From NCBI RefSeq assembly GCF_040372045.1, contig NZ_BAABWH010000006.1: a stretch of 64,000 nucleotides of DNA; one strand, 5' to 3'. This DNA is from Thalassolituus sp006212115. GTDB lineage: Bacteria; Pseudomonadota; Gammaproteobacteria; Pseudomonadales; Oceanobacteraceae. The notes under the pieces were generated by a model. That model was not told the DNA's origin, did not search any database, and saw only the letters and a program-made list of their open reading frames with translations. Shown here piece by piece: positions 33,995 to 41,891 of this stretch; within the stretch, counting starts at the first letter, position 1, and each line of letters starts with the position of its first letter. The position numbers were made by a program, and so were the translations under genes.

Positions 33995-35059
33995 GTGGAG
34001 TTTATCGCAGATTACGGCAGCTTTTTGTTAAAAACAGTGACGCTGGTTGTGGCCATATTAATCGTGGTTGGCGGCGTGATCGCCCTCGGTAGCCGCCAGA
34101 AAAAAGGATCTTCTGAGGGTGAGCTCAAGATACTCAATCTCAACGAGCAGCTGGACGACTATAAAGATCAGCTGGAAAGTGAGTTGAATAGTGAGGCCGC
34201 CCTCAAACAGTTGGCTAAGGAACGCAAAAAAGAGGAAAAGGCCAAGCAGAAAGCCGAGAAGAAAGCGGCTTCAGCTGGGGCTGAGTCTAAGCAGGATAAG
34301 AAGCGCGTCTACGTGCTCGATTTTGACGGCGACATCAAAGCATCGGATGTCGATCTGATGCGTCGCGAGATTACCGCGATCCTGACGATGGCCAGCAAGG
34401 AGGATGAAGTGGTTGTTCGCCTGGAAAGTGGCGGCGGCATGGTTCACTCATACGGCCTCGCAGCCTCGCAGCTGAAGCGAATCCGTGATCGCGGCATTCA
34501 ACTGACCGTCTGCATTGATAAAGTGGCGGCGAGCGGCGGCTACATGATGGCCTGCCTTGCTGATCGTGTTGTTGCCGCGCCTTTTGCCATTGTTGGATCA
34601 ATTGGCGTGGTAGCCCAGTTGCCCAACTTTAATAAACTTCTTAAGAAGAACGACGTCGATTTTGAATTGTTCACTGCCGGTGAGTACAAGCGTACTGTCA
34701 CCATGTTTGGTGAGAACACCGACAAGGCAAAAGAGAAATTTCAGGCGGACCTGAACGAAACTCACGTGTTGTTCAAAGAGCACGTTAAGCAATTCCGTCC
34801 GCGTGTCGACATTGATGCCGTGGCGACAGGGGATATCTGGTACGGGCAGCAGGCACTCGACCAAAAGCTGATAGACGAGGTCGGCACCAGTGACGATTAT
34901 CTCGTGAATGCCTGTGAGCGTGCTGATGTTTACAGTGTCAGCTACGAATACCGTCGCTCGTTGCAGGAGCGTATGGGGTTTGCTGCTCAATCCGCATTTG
35001 AAGGAGCGCTGACGCGCGTTTTGACGGCGGTGCAAAATCAGATGCAGTCCAAGGGCTGA
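33995..35059 (+). CDS. sohB: inner-membrane serine protease SohB
   Basis: A 354-residue S49 (signal peptide peptidase A-like) protease. An N-terminal helix at about 11-31 anchors it, a highly charged linker with KEEKAKQKAEKKA near 76-88 follows, and then a ClpP-fold domain. The nucleophile is the serine of KVAASGGYMMACLADR near 180, and the general-base lysine lies in GEYKRTVTMFGEN near 230. 'GSIGVVAQ' is the usual substrate-groove strand. GTG start at 33995 with AAAGGAAA upstream. It is expected to degrade membrane or periplasmic peptides. A reductase gene follows after a 52-nt gap. Confidence 0.92.
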   Translation: MEFIADYGSFLLKTVTLVVAILIVVGGVIALGSRQKKGSSEGELKILNLNEQLDDYKDQLESELNSEAALKQLAKERKKEEKAKQKAEKKAASAGAESKQDKKRVYVLDFDGDIKASDVDLMRREITAILTMASKEDEVVVRLESGGGMVHSYGLAASQLKRIRDRGIQLTVCIDKVAASGGYMMACLADRVVAAPFAIVGSIGVVAQLPNFNKLLKKNDVDFELFTAGEYKRTVTMFGENTDKAKEKFQADLNETHVLFKEHVKQFRPRVDIDAVATGDIWYGQQALDQKLIDEVGTSDDYLVNACERADVYSVSYEYRRSLQERMGFAAQSAFEGALTRVLTAVQNQMQSKG

Positions 35060-35111
35060 CAACGATTCGTTTCTTTGTGTCGCATGGTTTATTAGTTAGA
35101 AGGTGATCAAT

Positions 35112-36104
35112 ATGGCGTTTTTAGCATATCGAGTGGATGTATCTGGTCGGGATATCACAGCATCCTGGCAAGAGCGGGAAGAAGGCGAGTTGCCAGCTGG
35201 TGACGTACTGATTGAAGTAAGCTATTCGTCTGTAAATTACAAAGACGCGCTATCTGCTAATGGTAATAAAGGGGTCACCAAAGAGTATCCTCACACGCCG
35301 GGTATTGATGCTGTAGGTACGGTAGTGAGCAGCGAGGATGCCGGGTTTTCAGCCGGTGATAAGGTTGTCGTGTTCGGTTATGACCTCGGCATGAACACCG
35401 AAGGTGGTTTTAGCCAGCGTATTCGTGTTCCAGCAGCTTGGGTACTGAAGAAGCCTGAAGGCCTGTCTGAGGAGGATGCGATGGCGTGGGGGACCGCAGG
35501 GTTTACTGCGGCCCTGAGCGTGCAGAAGCTTGAGCGCGCAGGCGTGTCGCCTGAGAAAGGTCCGGTGTTGGTCTCAGGTGCGACTGGTGGCGTAGGGTCT
35601 GTGGCGGTCGCTTTGCTGTCGAAGTTGAGCTACAGCGTTGTTGCCCTGTCTGGTAAAGAAGAAAAGAATGCATGGTTGACCGACCTGGGTGCGAAGAAGG
35701 TAGTTGGTCGTGATGATGTGCTGACTCTTAAAGGCAAAGCCATGGCCAAACCAATTTATCAAGCCGCGGTTGATACTGTTGGTGGTGATATGGTGTCGGC
35801 AATTATTCCCCAGCTAATGCCAGAGGGCGCCGTGACGACCTGCGGCATGATCGCTGGCGTAAAAGTCGAGGCGAGCGTTTTTCCTTTTATTCTACGTGGT
35901 GTGAGTTTGCTGGGCGTTGATTCTGTAGAAATACCGCGCGCGGATAAGCAGGCGGTACTGGATAAGGTGGCTGGAGAATGGTCATTGCCTGCACTGGAAA
36001 ATATGACGACTGAAATTGGCCGGGATCGGCTTCCGGATGTACTTGCCGCAATTTTGGCTGGTAAGGGAGTGGGTCGATATCGAGTCAATCCAAATAAGGC
36101 CTGA
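35112..36104 (+). CDS. AcuI/YhdH-type zinc-free alcohol dehydrogenase (acryloyl-CoA reductase-like)
   Basis: A 330-residue medium-chain reductase of the YhdH/AcuI branch, whose characterised members reduce acryloyl-CoA to propionyl-CoA with NADPH. Landmarks are 'SSVNYKDALSANGNKGV', 'HTPGIDAVGTV' near 61-71, the cofactor motif 'VSGATGGVGSVAVALLSK' near 155-172, and 'GVSLLGVDSVEIPRADKQA'. The zinc ligands of alcohol dehydrogenases are missing, as in this branch. The ATG at 35112, preceded by AGAAGGTG, is chosen over an in-frame GTG at 35103. Acryloyl-CoA arises from DMSP or 3-hydroxypropionate breakdown, fitting a marine habitat; the actual substrate is inferred. Confidence 0.85.
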   Translation: MAFLAYRVDVSGRDITASWQEREEGELPAGDVLIEVSYSSVNYKDALSANGNKGVTKEYPHTPGIDAVGTVVSSEDAGFSAGDKVVVFGYDLGMNTEGGFSQRIRVPAAWVLKKPEGLSEEDAMAWGTAGFTAALSVQKLERAGVSPEKGPVLVSGATGGVGSVAVALLSKLSYSVVALSGKEEKNAWLTDLGAKKVVGRDDVLTLKGKAMAKPIYQAAVDTVGGDMVSAIIPQLMPEGAVTTCGMIAGVKVEASVFPFILRGVSLLGVDSVEIPRADKQAVLDKVAGEWSLPALENMTTEIGRDRLPDVLAAILAGKGVGRYRVNPNKA

Positions 36105-36147
36105 CAACACTCGACCTTACACTTGGCCCAATGGCTCTGTGCATATA

Positions 36148-36169
36148 GCGGCGAGATCAATCTCGCCGC
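36148..36169. terminator. hairpin at convergent gene ends
   Basis: GCGGCGAGA and TCTCGCCGC form a perfect 9-bp stem with loop TCAA. It spans the last codons and stop of the minus-strand antiporter gene and follows the reductase gene on the plus strand. No T-run is present on the right side. Confidence 0.45.
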
Positions 36170-37317
36170 AGCTTATCCTTCACCGCAATCGGATTCGGGT
36201 AATTGAAAACTACGATGTAGCTCGAAATGATAAAAGTAATAATCGCCGTTGCCTGAATAAGCAGAGATCCTCTTTCGCTCAGTAGTGCACTCTCCAGCGC
36301 GACAAAGGCGACCAGTAACGAAAATTCGCTGATCTGTCCTAGTCGAAAGCCAACATCCCACGCGAGCGTCGAAGATTCGCTCATTTTGCCCAGTAGCATC
36401 CTGAATATGACTGGTTTAAGTATCAGGACCGCGCCTGCCAGTAACGCTGCGCCCCAAATAACATCGCCTAACAGGTCAAGATTCACCCCTGCGCCCAGAG
36501 TGAAGAAGAACATAACGAGGAAAAAGTCTCGCAATGGTTTAAGGCTGATCGCCATAAACTGGGCAATCGGGCTGGTTGCCAGAGTGACGCCGGCAATAAA
36601 CGCCCCGATTTCTGCGGACAGACCCATCATGGCTGCCCCTTCTGCGACGGCAAGGCACCATCCAATTGCCATGATAAAGAGGTATTCCTGATATCGGTCG
36701 AAGCGTTTAATCAGGGGCAATAATACGAACTTCACAATCAGATAGCAGCCGACTGCGAGTAGCGGTAGAGCGATAAAAGGCTGCCATACTGGCGTGTCGG
36801 ATTCACCTTCCATTACGCCCAGTAATATCAGGGTGAGAATGGCAATCATGTCTTGGATCAGGAGTAGACCGACCATCAGGTCGCCGCTGTGCTTATGGTG
36901 CAGAACCGTGGTGGGGAGAAGCTTTAATCCAATGATGGTGCTGGAGAACATGCATGCGAGTCCGACAATAACCGCATCCATTGTGCTGAATCCGAGGAGG
37001 AAGGTAATCCCTGCGCCGATTCCGAAGAAGAGTAATGAACTGATCAGCGCGACCAGCATGGCTTTTCTTAACACCGAAAAGAGCGCGGAGGGCTGCATGT
37101 CGAGTCCGAGCAGGAACAGCAGGAATATAATCCCGATGTGTGCCATGTCGATCAGTTCGTCGGGGTGCTCAATCCATCCCATGCCATACGGGCCGGCAAT
37201 ACCACCGAGTACGATATAGGCCACCAGGACCGGTTGTCGTGTGTAGAGTGCGACTGTCGCCAGAACCAAAGCACCAGCGAAAATAAGAAAAAACGAAAAT
37301 ACGATGTCCTGTGGCAT
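36157..37317 (-). CDS. KefB/CPA2-type cation:proton antiporter, membrane domain only
   Basis: A 386-residue polytopic protein with about 12-13 hydrophobic segments, matching the Na+/H+ exchanger (CPA2, KefB/KefC/GerN) membrane domain. Landmarks are 'VLVAYIVLGGIAGPYG', 'IGIIFLLFLLGLDMQPS', 'SSTIIGLKLLP' and 'LLIQDMIAILTLILLG', whose QD pair is the ion-site motif. Kef proteins continue for about 200 residues with an RCK/NAD-binding domain. Here the protein stops right after the membrane part, so it is a naturally short, unregulated type or one that uses a partner protein. GGGGGAG precedes the ATG. It is not part of an obvious operon. Confidence 0.85.
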   Translation of the reverse strand: MPQDIVFSFFLIFAGALVLATVALYTRQPVLVAYIVLGGIAGPYGMGWIEHPDELIDMAHIGIIFLLFLLGLDMQPSALFSVLRKAMLVALISSLLFFGIGAGITFLLGFSTMDAVIVGLACMFSSTIIGLKLLPTTVLHHKHSGDLMVGLLLIQDMIAILTLILLGVMEGESDTPVWQPFIALPLLAVGCYLIVKFVLLPLIKRFDRYQEYLFIMAIGWCLAVAEGAAMMGLSAEIGAFIAGVTLATSPIAQFMAISLKPLRDFFLVMFFFTLGAGVNLDLLGDVIWGAALLAGAVLILKPVIFRMLLGKMSESSTLAWDVGFRLGQISEFSLLVAFVALESALLSERGSLLIQATAIITFIISSYIVVFNYPNPIAVKDKLRRD

Positions 37318-37384
37318 AACTCCCCCAACTGAGCCCTAAGGTTAAGACACAGTGGGCGGGAGCGCCACAGGAAAAAAGGGTTAC

Positions 37385-37831
37385 TTAACCCTGGCGGCGA
37401 CGGAACAGCGGTCGCTGATCCTGAACGTCGTTTTGATAAGGATTGGTGAACGTTGAGAATGCCGCAATCGCATCCTCAAGTACCTGATCTTCGCGCAATG
37501 CGAACGTATCAAAACCACAACGCTTCATAAAAAAGAGTTGGTCGATCAATACATCGCCAGTTGAGCGCAGCTCACCTTTGTAGTCGTACTTTTCACGTAG
37601 CAGTCTGGCTGCGCTGTAACCGCGGCCGTCAGCGAACTTAGGGAAATCGATGCAAATACGCTTGAATTGATCTGCGTCAGCACCGAACAGGTCGACGGTT
37701 TCGTCGCTGTTCACGCTGAGTTCAAGCTCTTTTCCAGCATATTCGCTTGGGTTTGCTTGCCATTCTTTAAGAGTGACAGGCGTGAGCGCGGTATCTTCGA
37801 CCACGCCCTGAGTGTTAATTAGCGTCGGCAT
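37385..37831 (-). CDS. DUF934 protein associated with sulfite reduction
   Basis: A 148-residue member of the DUF934 family, usually found beside cysI and annotated as an oxidoreductase probably involved in sulfite reduction. Family marks are 'IDFPKFADGRGYSAARLLRE' near 72-92, 'GELRSTGDVLIDQLFFMKRCGFDTF' and 'PLFRRR' at the end. The ATG at 37831 has a perfect GGAGG 9 nt upstream. It overlaps the end of cysI by 17 nt, so the two are co-translated. Its exact biochemical role is not established. Confidence 0.9.
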   Translation of the reverse strand: MPTLINTQGVVEDTALTPVTLKEWQANPSEYAGKELELSVNSDETVDLFGADADQFKRICIDFPKFADGRGYSAARLLREKYDYKGELRSTGDVLIDQLFFMKRCGFDTFALREDQVLEDAIAAFSTFTNPYQNDVQDQRPLFRRRQG

Positions 37832-39488
37832 ATGCGACCTCCTTAAATGGCCCATGTCCTAAGCGGCGGTATACTTCGAGGAAGCTCTCGCCTTCGGTGC
37901 GTTGTGCGACGTAGTAGTCGAGGATCTTAGCGACCACGTCGGCTACTTCTTCGCGCGCAAATGAAGGTCCAACGATCTTACCGAGTGATGCATCGTCGGC
38001 TTTGTTGCCGCCAGAGTTACCACCAAGCGTCACCTGATAGAACTCTTCACCGCCTTTATCAACACCCAGAATACCGATGTTGCCAACATGGTGGTGACCA
38101 CAGGCATTCATGCATCCGGAAATGTTCAGGTCGATTTCGCCCAGATCATTCAGATAATCGAGGTCATCGAAACGCTTCTGGATGTCCAGAGAAATTGGAA
38201 TGGACTTGGCGTTTGCCAGTGCACAGAAGTCACCACCCGGGCAGCAAATCATATCGGTAAGCAGGCCAAGGGTCGGTGTCGCAAAGCCAAGGGCTTTCAG
38301 TTTCTGCCAGAGTGCGAATAGTTGAGTCTGCTCGACATCAGCCAGAACGAGGTTCTGGTGGTGCGTTGAACGCAGTTCGCCGAAGCTGTATTCGTCAGCA
38401 AGGTCTGCGACCTGATCAAACTGTTCAGCTGTGATGTCACCTGGCGGTGTACCAATTTTCTTCAGTGTCAGAGTAACAACTGCGTAGCCCGGCTTCTTAT
38501 GTTTGCGGACATTGCGATCCACCCAGCGGGCGAAGGCTTTGTTTTCTTCGCGCGCAGTGGCCAGCTCGGCCGGCTCGTCGCTCAGTACTTTGTAGTCTGG
38601 ATCGGTGAAGTGTTTCTTGACGCGTTCGATTTCGGCTTGGGTCAGTTTGCCTTCGCCGTCTTTGATTCGCTCAAATTCTTCGTTCACCAGTTCACGCATG
38701 CGATCCATACCCAGCGCTTTCACTAGAATCTTGATGCGCGCTTTGTACTTCTGCTTACGGTTACCAAACTGGTTGTAGACCCGGATAATGGCATCCAGGT
38801 AGGTCAGCAGATCTTCTTCTGGCAGGAACTCATTGATGTAGTCACCCAGAATAGGAGTACGACCCAGACCGCCGCCAACAAGTACGCGGAAGCCAATTTC
38901 TCCGGCGTCGTTCTTAACGATGTTCAGACCGACGTCATGCATGGCAATCGCAGCACGATCTTCAGTAGGAACGGCGTTCACTGCAATCTTAAACTTACGT
39001 GGCAGGAAGGCGAATTCCGGGTGGAAGGTCGACCACTGACGGATCACTTCGCAATATGGACGCGGATCAACGATCTCTTCAGCAATCACACCTGCGTATT
39101 CGTCGGTGGTGGTGTTACGAATACAGTTACCACTGGTCTGGACCGCGTGCATCTGTACTTCAGCAAGTTCAGCAAGGATCTGCGGGCAGTCTTCAAGTGC
39201 TGGCCAGTTGAACTGTACGTTCTGACGCGTGGAAATGTGCGCGTACCCTTTGTCGTAGGTGCGGGCAATGTGTCCGAGCTTACGGAACTGAGCGGAGTTA
39301 AGAGCGCCGTATGGCACCGCAATACGCAACATAGGCGCGTAACGCTGCACATAGATACCATTCTGCAGACGCAGTGGCAGGAACTCATCTTCTGCGATTT
39401 TCCCAGCAAAGTAACGCTCCGTCTGCCCTTTAAATTGGGCAACACGTTCGTTCAGCAACTGCTGGTCGTATTCATCATATACGTACAT
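37815..39488 (-). CDS. cysI: sulfite/nitrite reductase hemoprotein CysI
   Basis: A 557-residue siroheme and [4Fe-4S] enzyme that reduces sulfite to sulfide in assimilation, of the short type common in pseudomonads. Two ferredoxin-like repeats are visible ('FLPLRLQNGIYVQRYAPMLRIAVPYG' and 'FGELRSTHHQNLVLADVE'). Cluster ligands lie in MICCPGGDFCALANAKS near 415-430 and GCMNACGHHHVG near 461-472. The N-terminus reads MYVYDEYDQQLL as in relatives. DUF934 follows with overlap. In this group the electron donor differs from the E. coli CysJ flavoprotein, and no cysJ is present nearby. Confidence 0.93.
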   Translation of the reverse strand: MYVYDEYDQQLLNERVAQFKGQTERYFAGKIAEDEFLPLRLQNGIYVQRYAPMLRIAVPYGALNSAQFRKLGHIARTYDKGYAHISTRQNVQFNWPALEDCPQILAELAEVQMHAVQTSGNCIRNTTTDEYAGVIAEEIVDPRPYCEVIRQWSTFHPEFAFLPRKFKIAVNAVPTEDRAAIAMHDVGLNIVKNDAGEIGFRVLVGGGLGRTPILGDYINEFLPEEDLLTYLDAIIRVYNQFGNRKQKYKARIKILVKALGMDRMRELVNEEFERIKDGEGKLTQAEIERVKKHFTDPDYKVLSDEPAELATAREENKAFARWVDRNVRKHKKPGYAVVTLTLKKIGTPPGDITAEQFDQVADLADEYSFGELRSTHHQNLVLADVEQTQLFALWQKLKALGFATPTLGLLTDMICCPGGDFCALANAKSIPISLDIQKRFDDLDYLNDLGEIDLNISGCMNACGHHHVGNIGILGVDKGGEEFYQVTLGGNSGGNKADDASLGKIVGPSFAREEVADVVAKILDYYVAQRTEGESFLEVYRRLGHGPFKEVAYADAN

Positions 39489-39622
39489 AGTTATCCGGCT
39501 GCTATTTCATTGTATTTTGAGCGCGGATTCTATCGTTTTTGGACTTATCTGAAAATCAGGAAATGCGGATATTGCTTATCGGATTTATCGAAAGATTCTT
39601 CTGATAATGCCAATAAAGAATA

Positions 39623-40357
39623 TCAGTGCTGCGAGACTGGTCGAGCATCGAGTAACAGCCTGTCCGGATAGTCAGTGAAGACGGCGGACACGCCTGCGCG
39701 CAGAAGCTTTTGAGCGGTTTCGAAGTCATTCACTGTATAGCAGGCCAGCGGCGTGCCAGCGTTGACGACTTCCTCAATCATGTTGTAATCGATAAAGTCC
39801 GACGCGAAGTGGAGCCCCTCTGCGCCGACTGAGTCGAGGCGGTCCTGCCAGTCAGAAGGGATGGCTTCGACGTTCAAAGCACGCGTGTAGTGAGGAAGGA
39901 GGCTCTGAGCCTCTTTCAAGGCAAAGTAGTTGAAGCTCGACAAAAGAATCGACGGCCCGAATGACGCCCGTGCCAACGTTTGCTGTATCGCCCACACGGT
40001 TTCCGCTTCCCGGCCAATGGTGGGTTTAATCTCGAGGTTGAGGTTCAGGTCGAGTTGATCTGCAAGTCGCAACAATGCTTCCAGCGAGAGAATCTTTTCA
40101 CCAGCGCAGAATGGAGAGAACCAACTACCGGCATCCAATTTTTCGAGTTCTTTCAGTGTTTTCTGTATGACAAGGCCGTTGCCATCTGAGCAGCGATTGA
40201 GATTGTTGTCGTGGAAAATAACAGCGTGGCCGTCGGCGCTGATGGTGACGTCCACTTCGGCCCAGTCGGCTCCTTGCTTGACCGCTTCGGTCATGGCAAT
40301 GGCGGTGTTTTCCGGTGCGCTGCCACTTGCCCCTCGATGAGCGATTACTTGTGACAT
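39623..40357 (-). CDS. glycerophosphodiester phosphodiesterase (UgpQ-like)
   Basis: A 244-residue TIM-barrel enzyme that hydrolyses glycerophosphodiesters to glycerol-3-phosphate and an alcohol. The catalytic start is IAHRGASGSAPENT near residues 5-18. The metal ligands come in 'WAEVDVTISADGHAVIFHDNNLNRCSDGNG', and later 'NLEIKP' and 'CYTVND' appear. It has no signal peptide, so a cytosolic UgpQ-type role is likely. A frame extending to 40426 adds 23 residues rich in Pro, Gly and Thr without family similarity. The start chosen here matches homologues. Confidence 0.9.
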   Translation of the reverse strand: MSQVIAHRGASGSAPENTAIAMTEAVKQGADWAEVDVTISADGHAVIFHDNNLNRCSDGNGLVIQKTLKELEKLDAGSWFSPFCAGEKILSLEALLRLADQLDLNLNLEIKPTIGREAETVWAIQQTLARASFGPSILLSSFNYFALKEAQSLLPHYTRALNVEAIPSDWQDRLDSVGAEGLHFASDFIDYNMIEEVVNAGTPLACYTVNDFETAQKLLRAGVSAVFTDYPDRLLLDARPVSQH

Positions 40358-40502
40358 GCTTCCGTATACGGACGGCAATGTGCCGGGTGGTGTGCCCGTG
40401 GGGGTGCCGGGGATATCGCGAGCCATGTCGACGTGACCTTACTGTGCGTTAGCCGATTTCTTTATACGCTAAACCGTCCTGTAGCCGGAGGCAAGCGCGT
40501 GT

Positions 40503-41876
40503 TTATACTTTAATATCAACCCATTTCTGGCGATACCAGATTGAGCCATATATCAGTGACAGAGACATGCGCTGCAGCGCCTGAAGAATCCAGATTCCAG
40601 TAAGACCAAAGCCGAGAAATGGTCCGACAAAAAATGCCGCCGGCAGAAAAACCAGCCACTGCATGATCAGGTTTATTTTCATAACCTGACGACTGGCTCC
40701 CGCTCCGAGCAGGGTTTGCGTGAAAATAATCGAAGCAACCTCAAACGCTATGGCAAACCCAAGGATACGAAGAGGCCAGGTGCCGAGTTCGATCAGATCT
40801 GCCTGATGCGTAAACAGACCGAGAACCCAACCCGGTGCCAGCCAGAGTGGAAGGCCCAGTAACGTCATGATAATCACGGCCACGCGAACGACGTCCCAGC
40901 CCCAGCGATGAGCATTGTCTTCCTCTTCGGCACCCAATGCATGTCCGACCAGGCTTGCCCCTGCAATACCCAATCCGACAGAAGGCATAATCAGTAGTAG
41001 CGATAGCTGGGTGAGAATATGACCGATGGCTTGCTCTTGCGTGCCCACCATGCCAATGATCCAGAAAAGCACAGACAGGCCGAGAGCGAATAATGTCTGA
41101 TTCATGGAGTTTGGTACGGCGAGCCGCACTACCTGAGCAATGGTTCGCCGTGTCAGGTGGTACTGGGTGTGGAAGCGCTGGTCTATTGCGAATGTTCTCC
41201 AGAAGAACAGGAGGGCGGCAAGGCAGAGTGATGCGCCGGAGCCCATGCCAGAACCCACCGCGCCAAAGCCTTCCCAATAGGTGGTGCCGAACAAGGTCAG
41301 GCCGAATATCAGGAAATAACTGAACACAATATTGCTCAAGTGCATGATGACGGCGATGCGCAGATACACGCCGCTTTCGCCTATGCCGCTCCAGAAACCC
41401 CGGAATACGAAGGTCATACCCACAAACGTCAGTGCTGCCGTGCGCCAAGAAAAGTATTCAGATGCGACGGCAATAACGGCGGCATCGTCTGTGTACAGGC
41501 TGATGTACTCTTCGGCAAAGTACAGAAACAGGATGGTGAAGGGGATACCGATAAGAAGCGTGAGTAGCAGCCCGGCGAACAGCGGTTCGGTTGTTCTGCG
41601 ATGTCGCCCAGCTCCGTAATGACGGGATACGATGGCTTGAACCGCTGCAGATAGCCCCATCATCACAGATACACAGAGAAAGTTGGCGTAACTGCCAATG
41701 CCAACGGCAGCCAGAGCGACGTCGTTCAGTTGGCCGACCATGGCTGCGTCAATCAGGTTGGTGATGCTCTGGGAGAGCATGCTGCCGATAATCGGGACTC
41801 CGATGACGAGTATCCGGCTAAGTCGGGTCAGTTCGACCCGGCTTAACCTGGATAGAAGGTGGAGGCTGAACCGCAC
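40503..41876 (-). CDS. MATE family efflux transporter
   Basis: A 457-residue transporter with twelve predicted helices in two six-helix halves. The N-half carries 'GSMLSQSITNLIDAAMVGQLNDVALAAVGIG' near 31-61, the classical MATE signature, and the C-half 'GLGIAGASLVGHALGAEEEDNAHRW' repeats the pattern. It is expected to export cationic compounds or a metabolite using Na+ or H+. It starts with GTG at 41876, 15 nt after the metH stop, so it is probably transcribed with metH. The substrate cannot be inferred. Confidence 0.9.
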   Translation of the reverse strand: MRFSLHLLSRLSRVELTRLSRILVIGVPIIGSMLSQSITNLIDAAMVGQLNDVALAAVGIGSYANFLCVSVMMGLSAAVQAIVSRHYGAGRHRRTTEPLFAGLLLTLLIGIPFTILFLYFAEEYISLYTDDAAVIAVASEYFSWRTAALTFVGMTFVFRGFWSGIGESGVYLRIAVIMHLSNIVFSYFLIFGLTLFGTTYWEGFGAVGSGMGSGASLCLAALLFFWRTFAIDQRFHTQYHLTRRTIAQVVRLAVPNSMNQTLFALGLSVLFWIIGMVGTQEQAIGHILTQLSLLLIMPSVGLGIAGASLVGHALGAEEEDNAHRWGWDVVRVAVIIMTLLGLPLWLAPGWVLGLFTHQADLIELGTWPLRILGFAIAFEVASIIFTQTLLGAGASRQVMKINLIMQWLVFLPAAFFVGPFLGFGLTGIWILQALQRMSLSLIYGSIWYRQKWVDIKV

Positions 41877-41891
41877 TCAGTTCCGTCCCGA

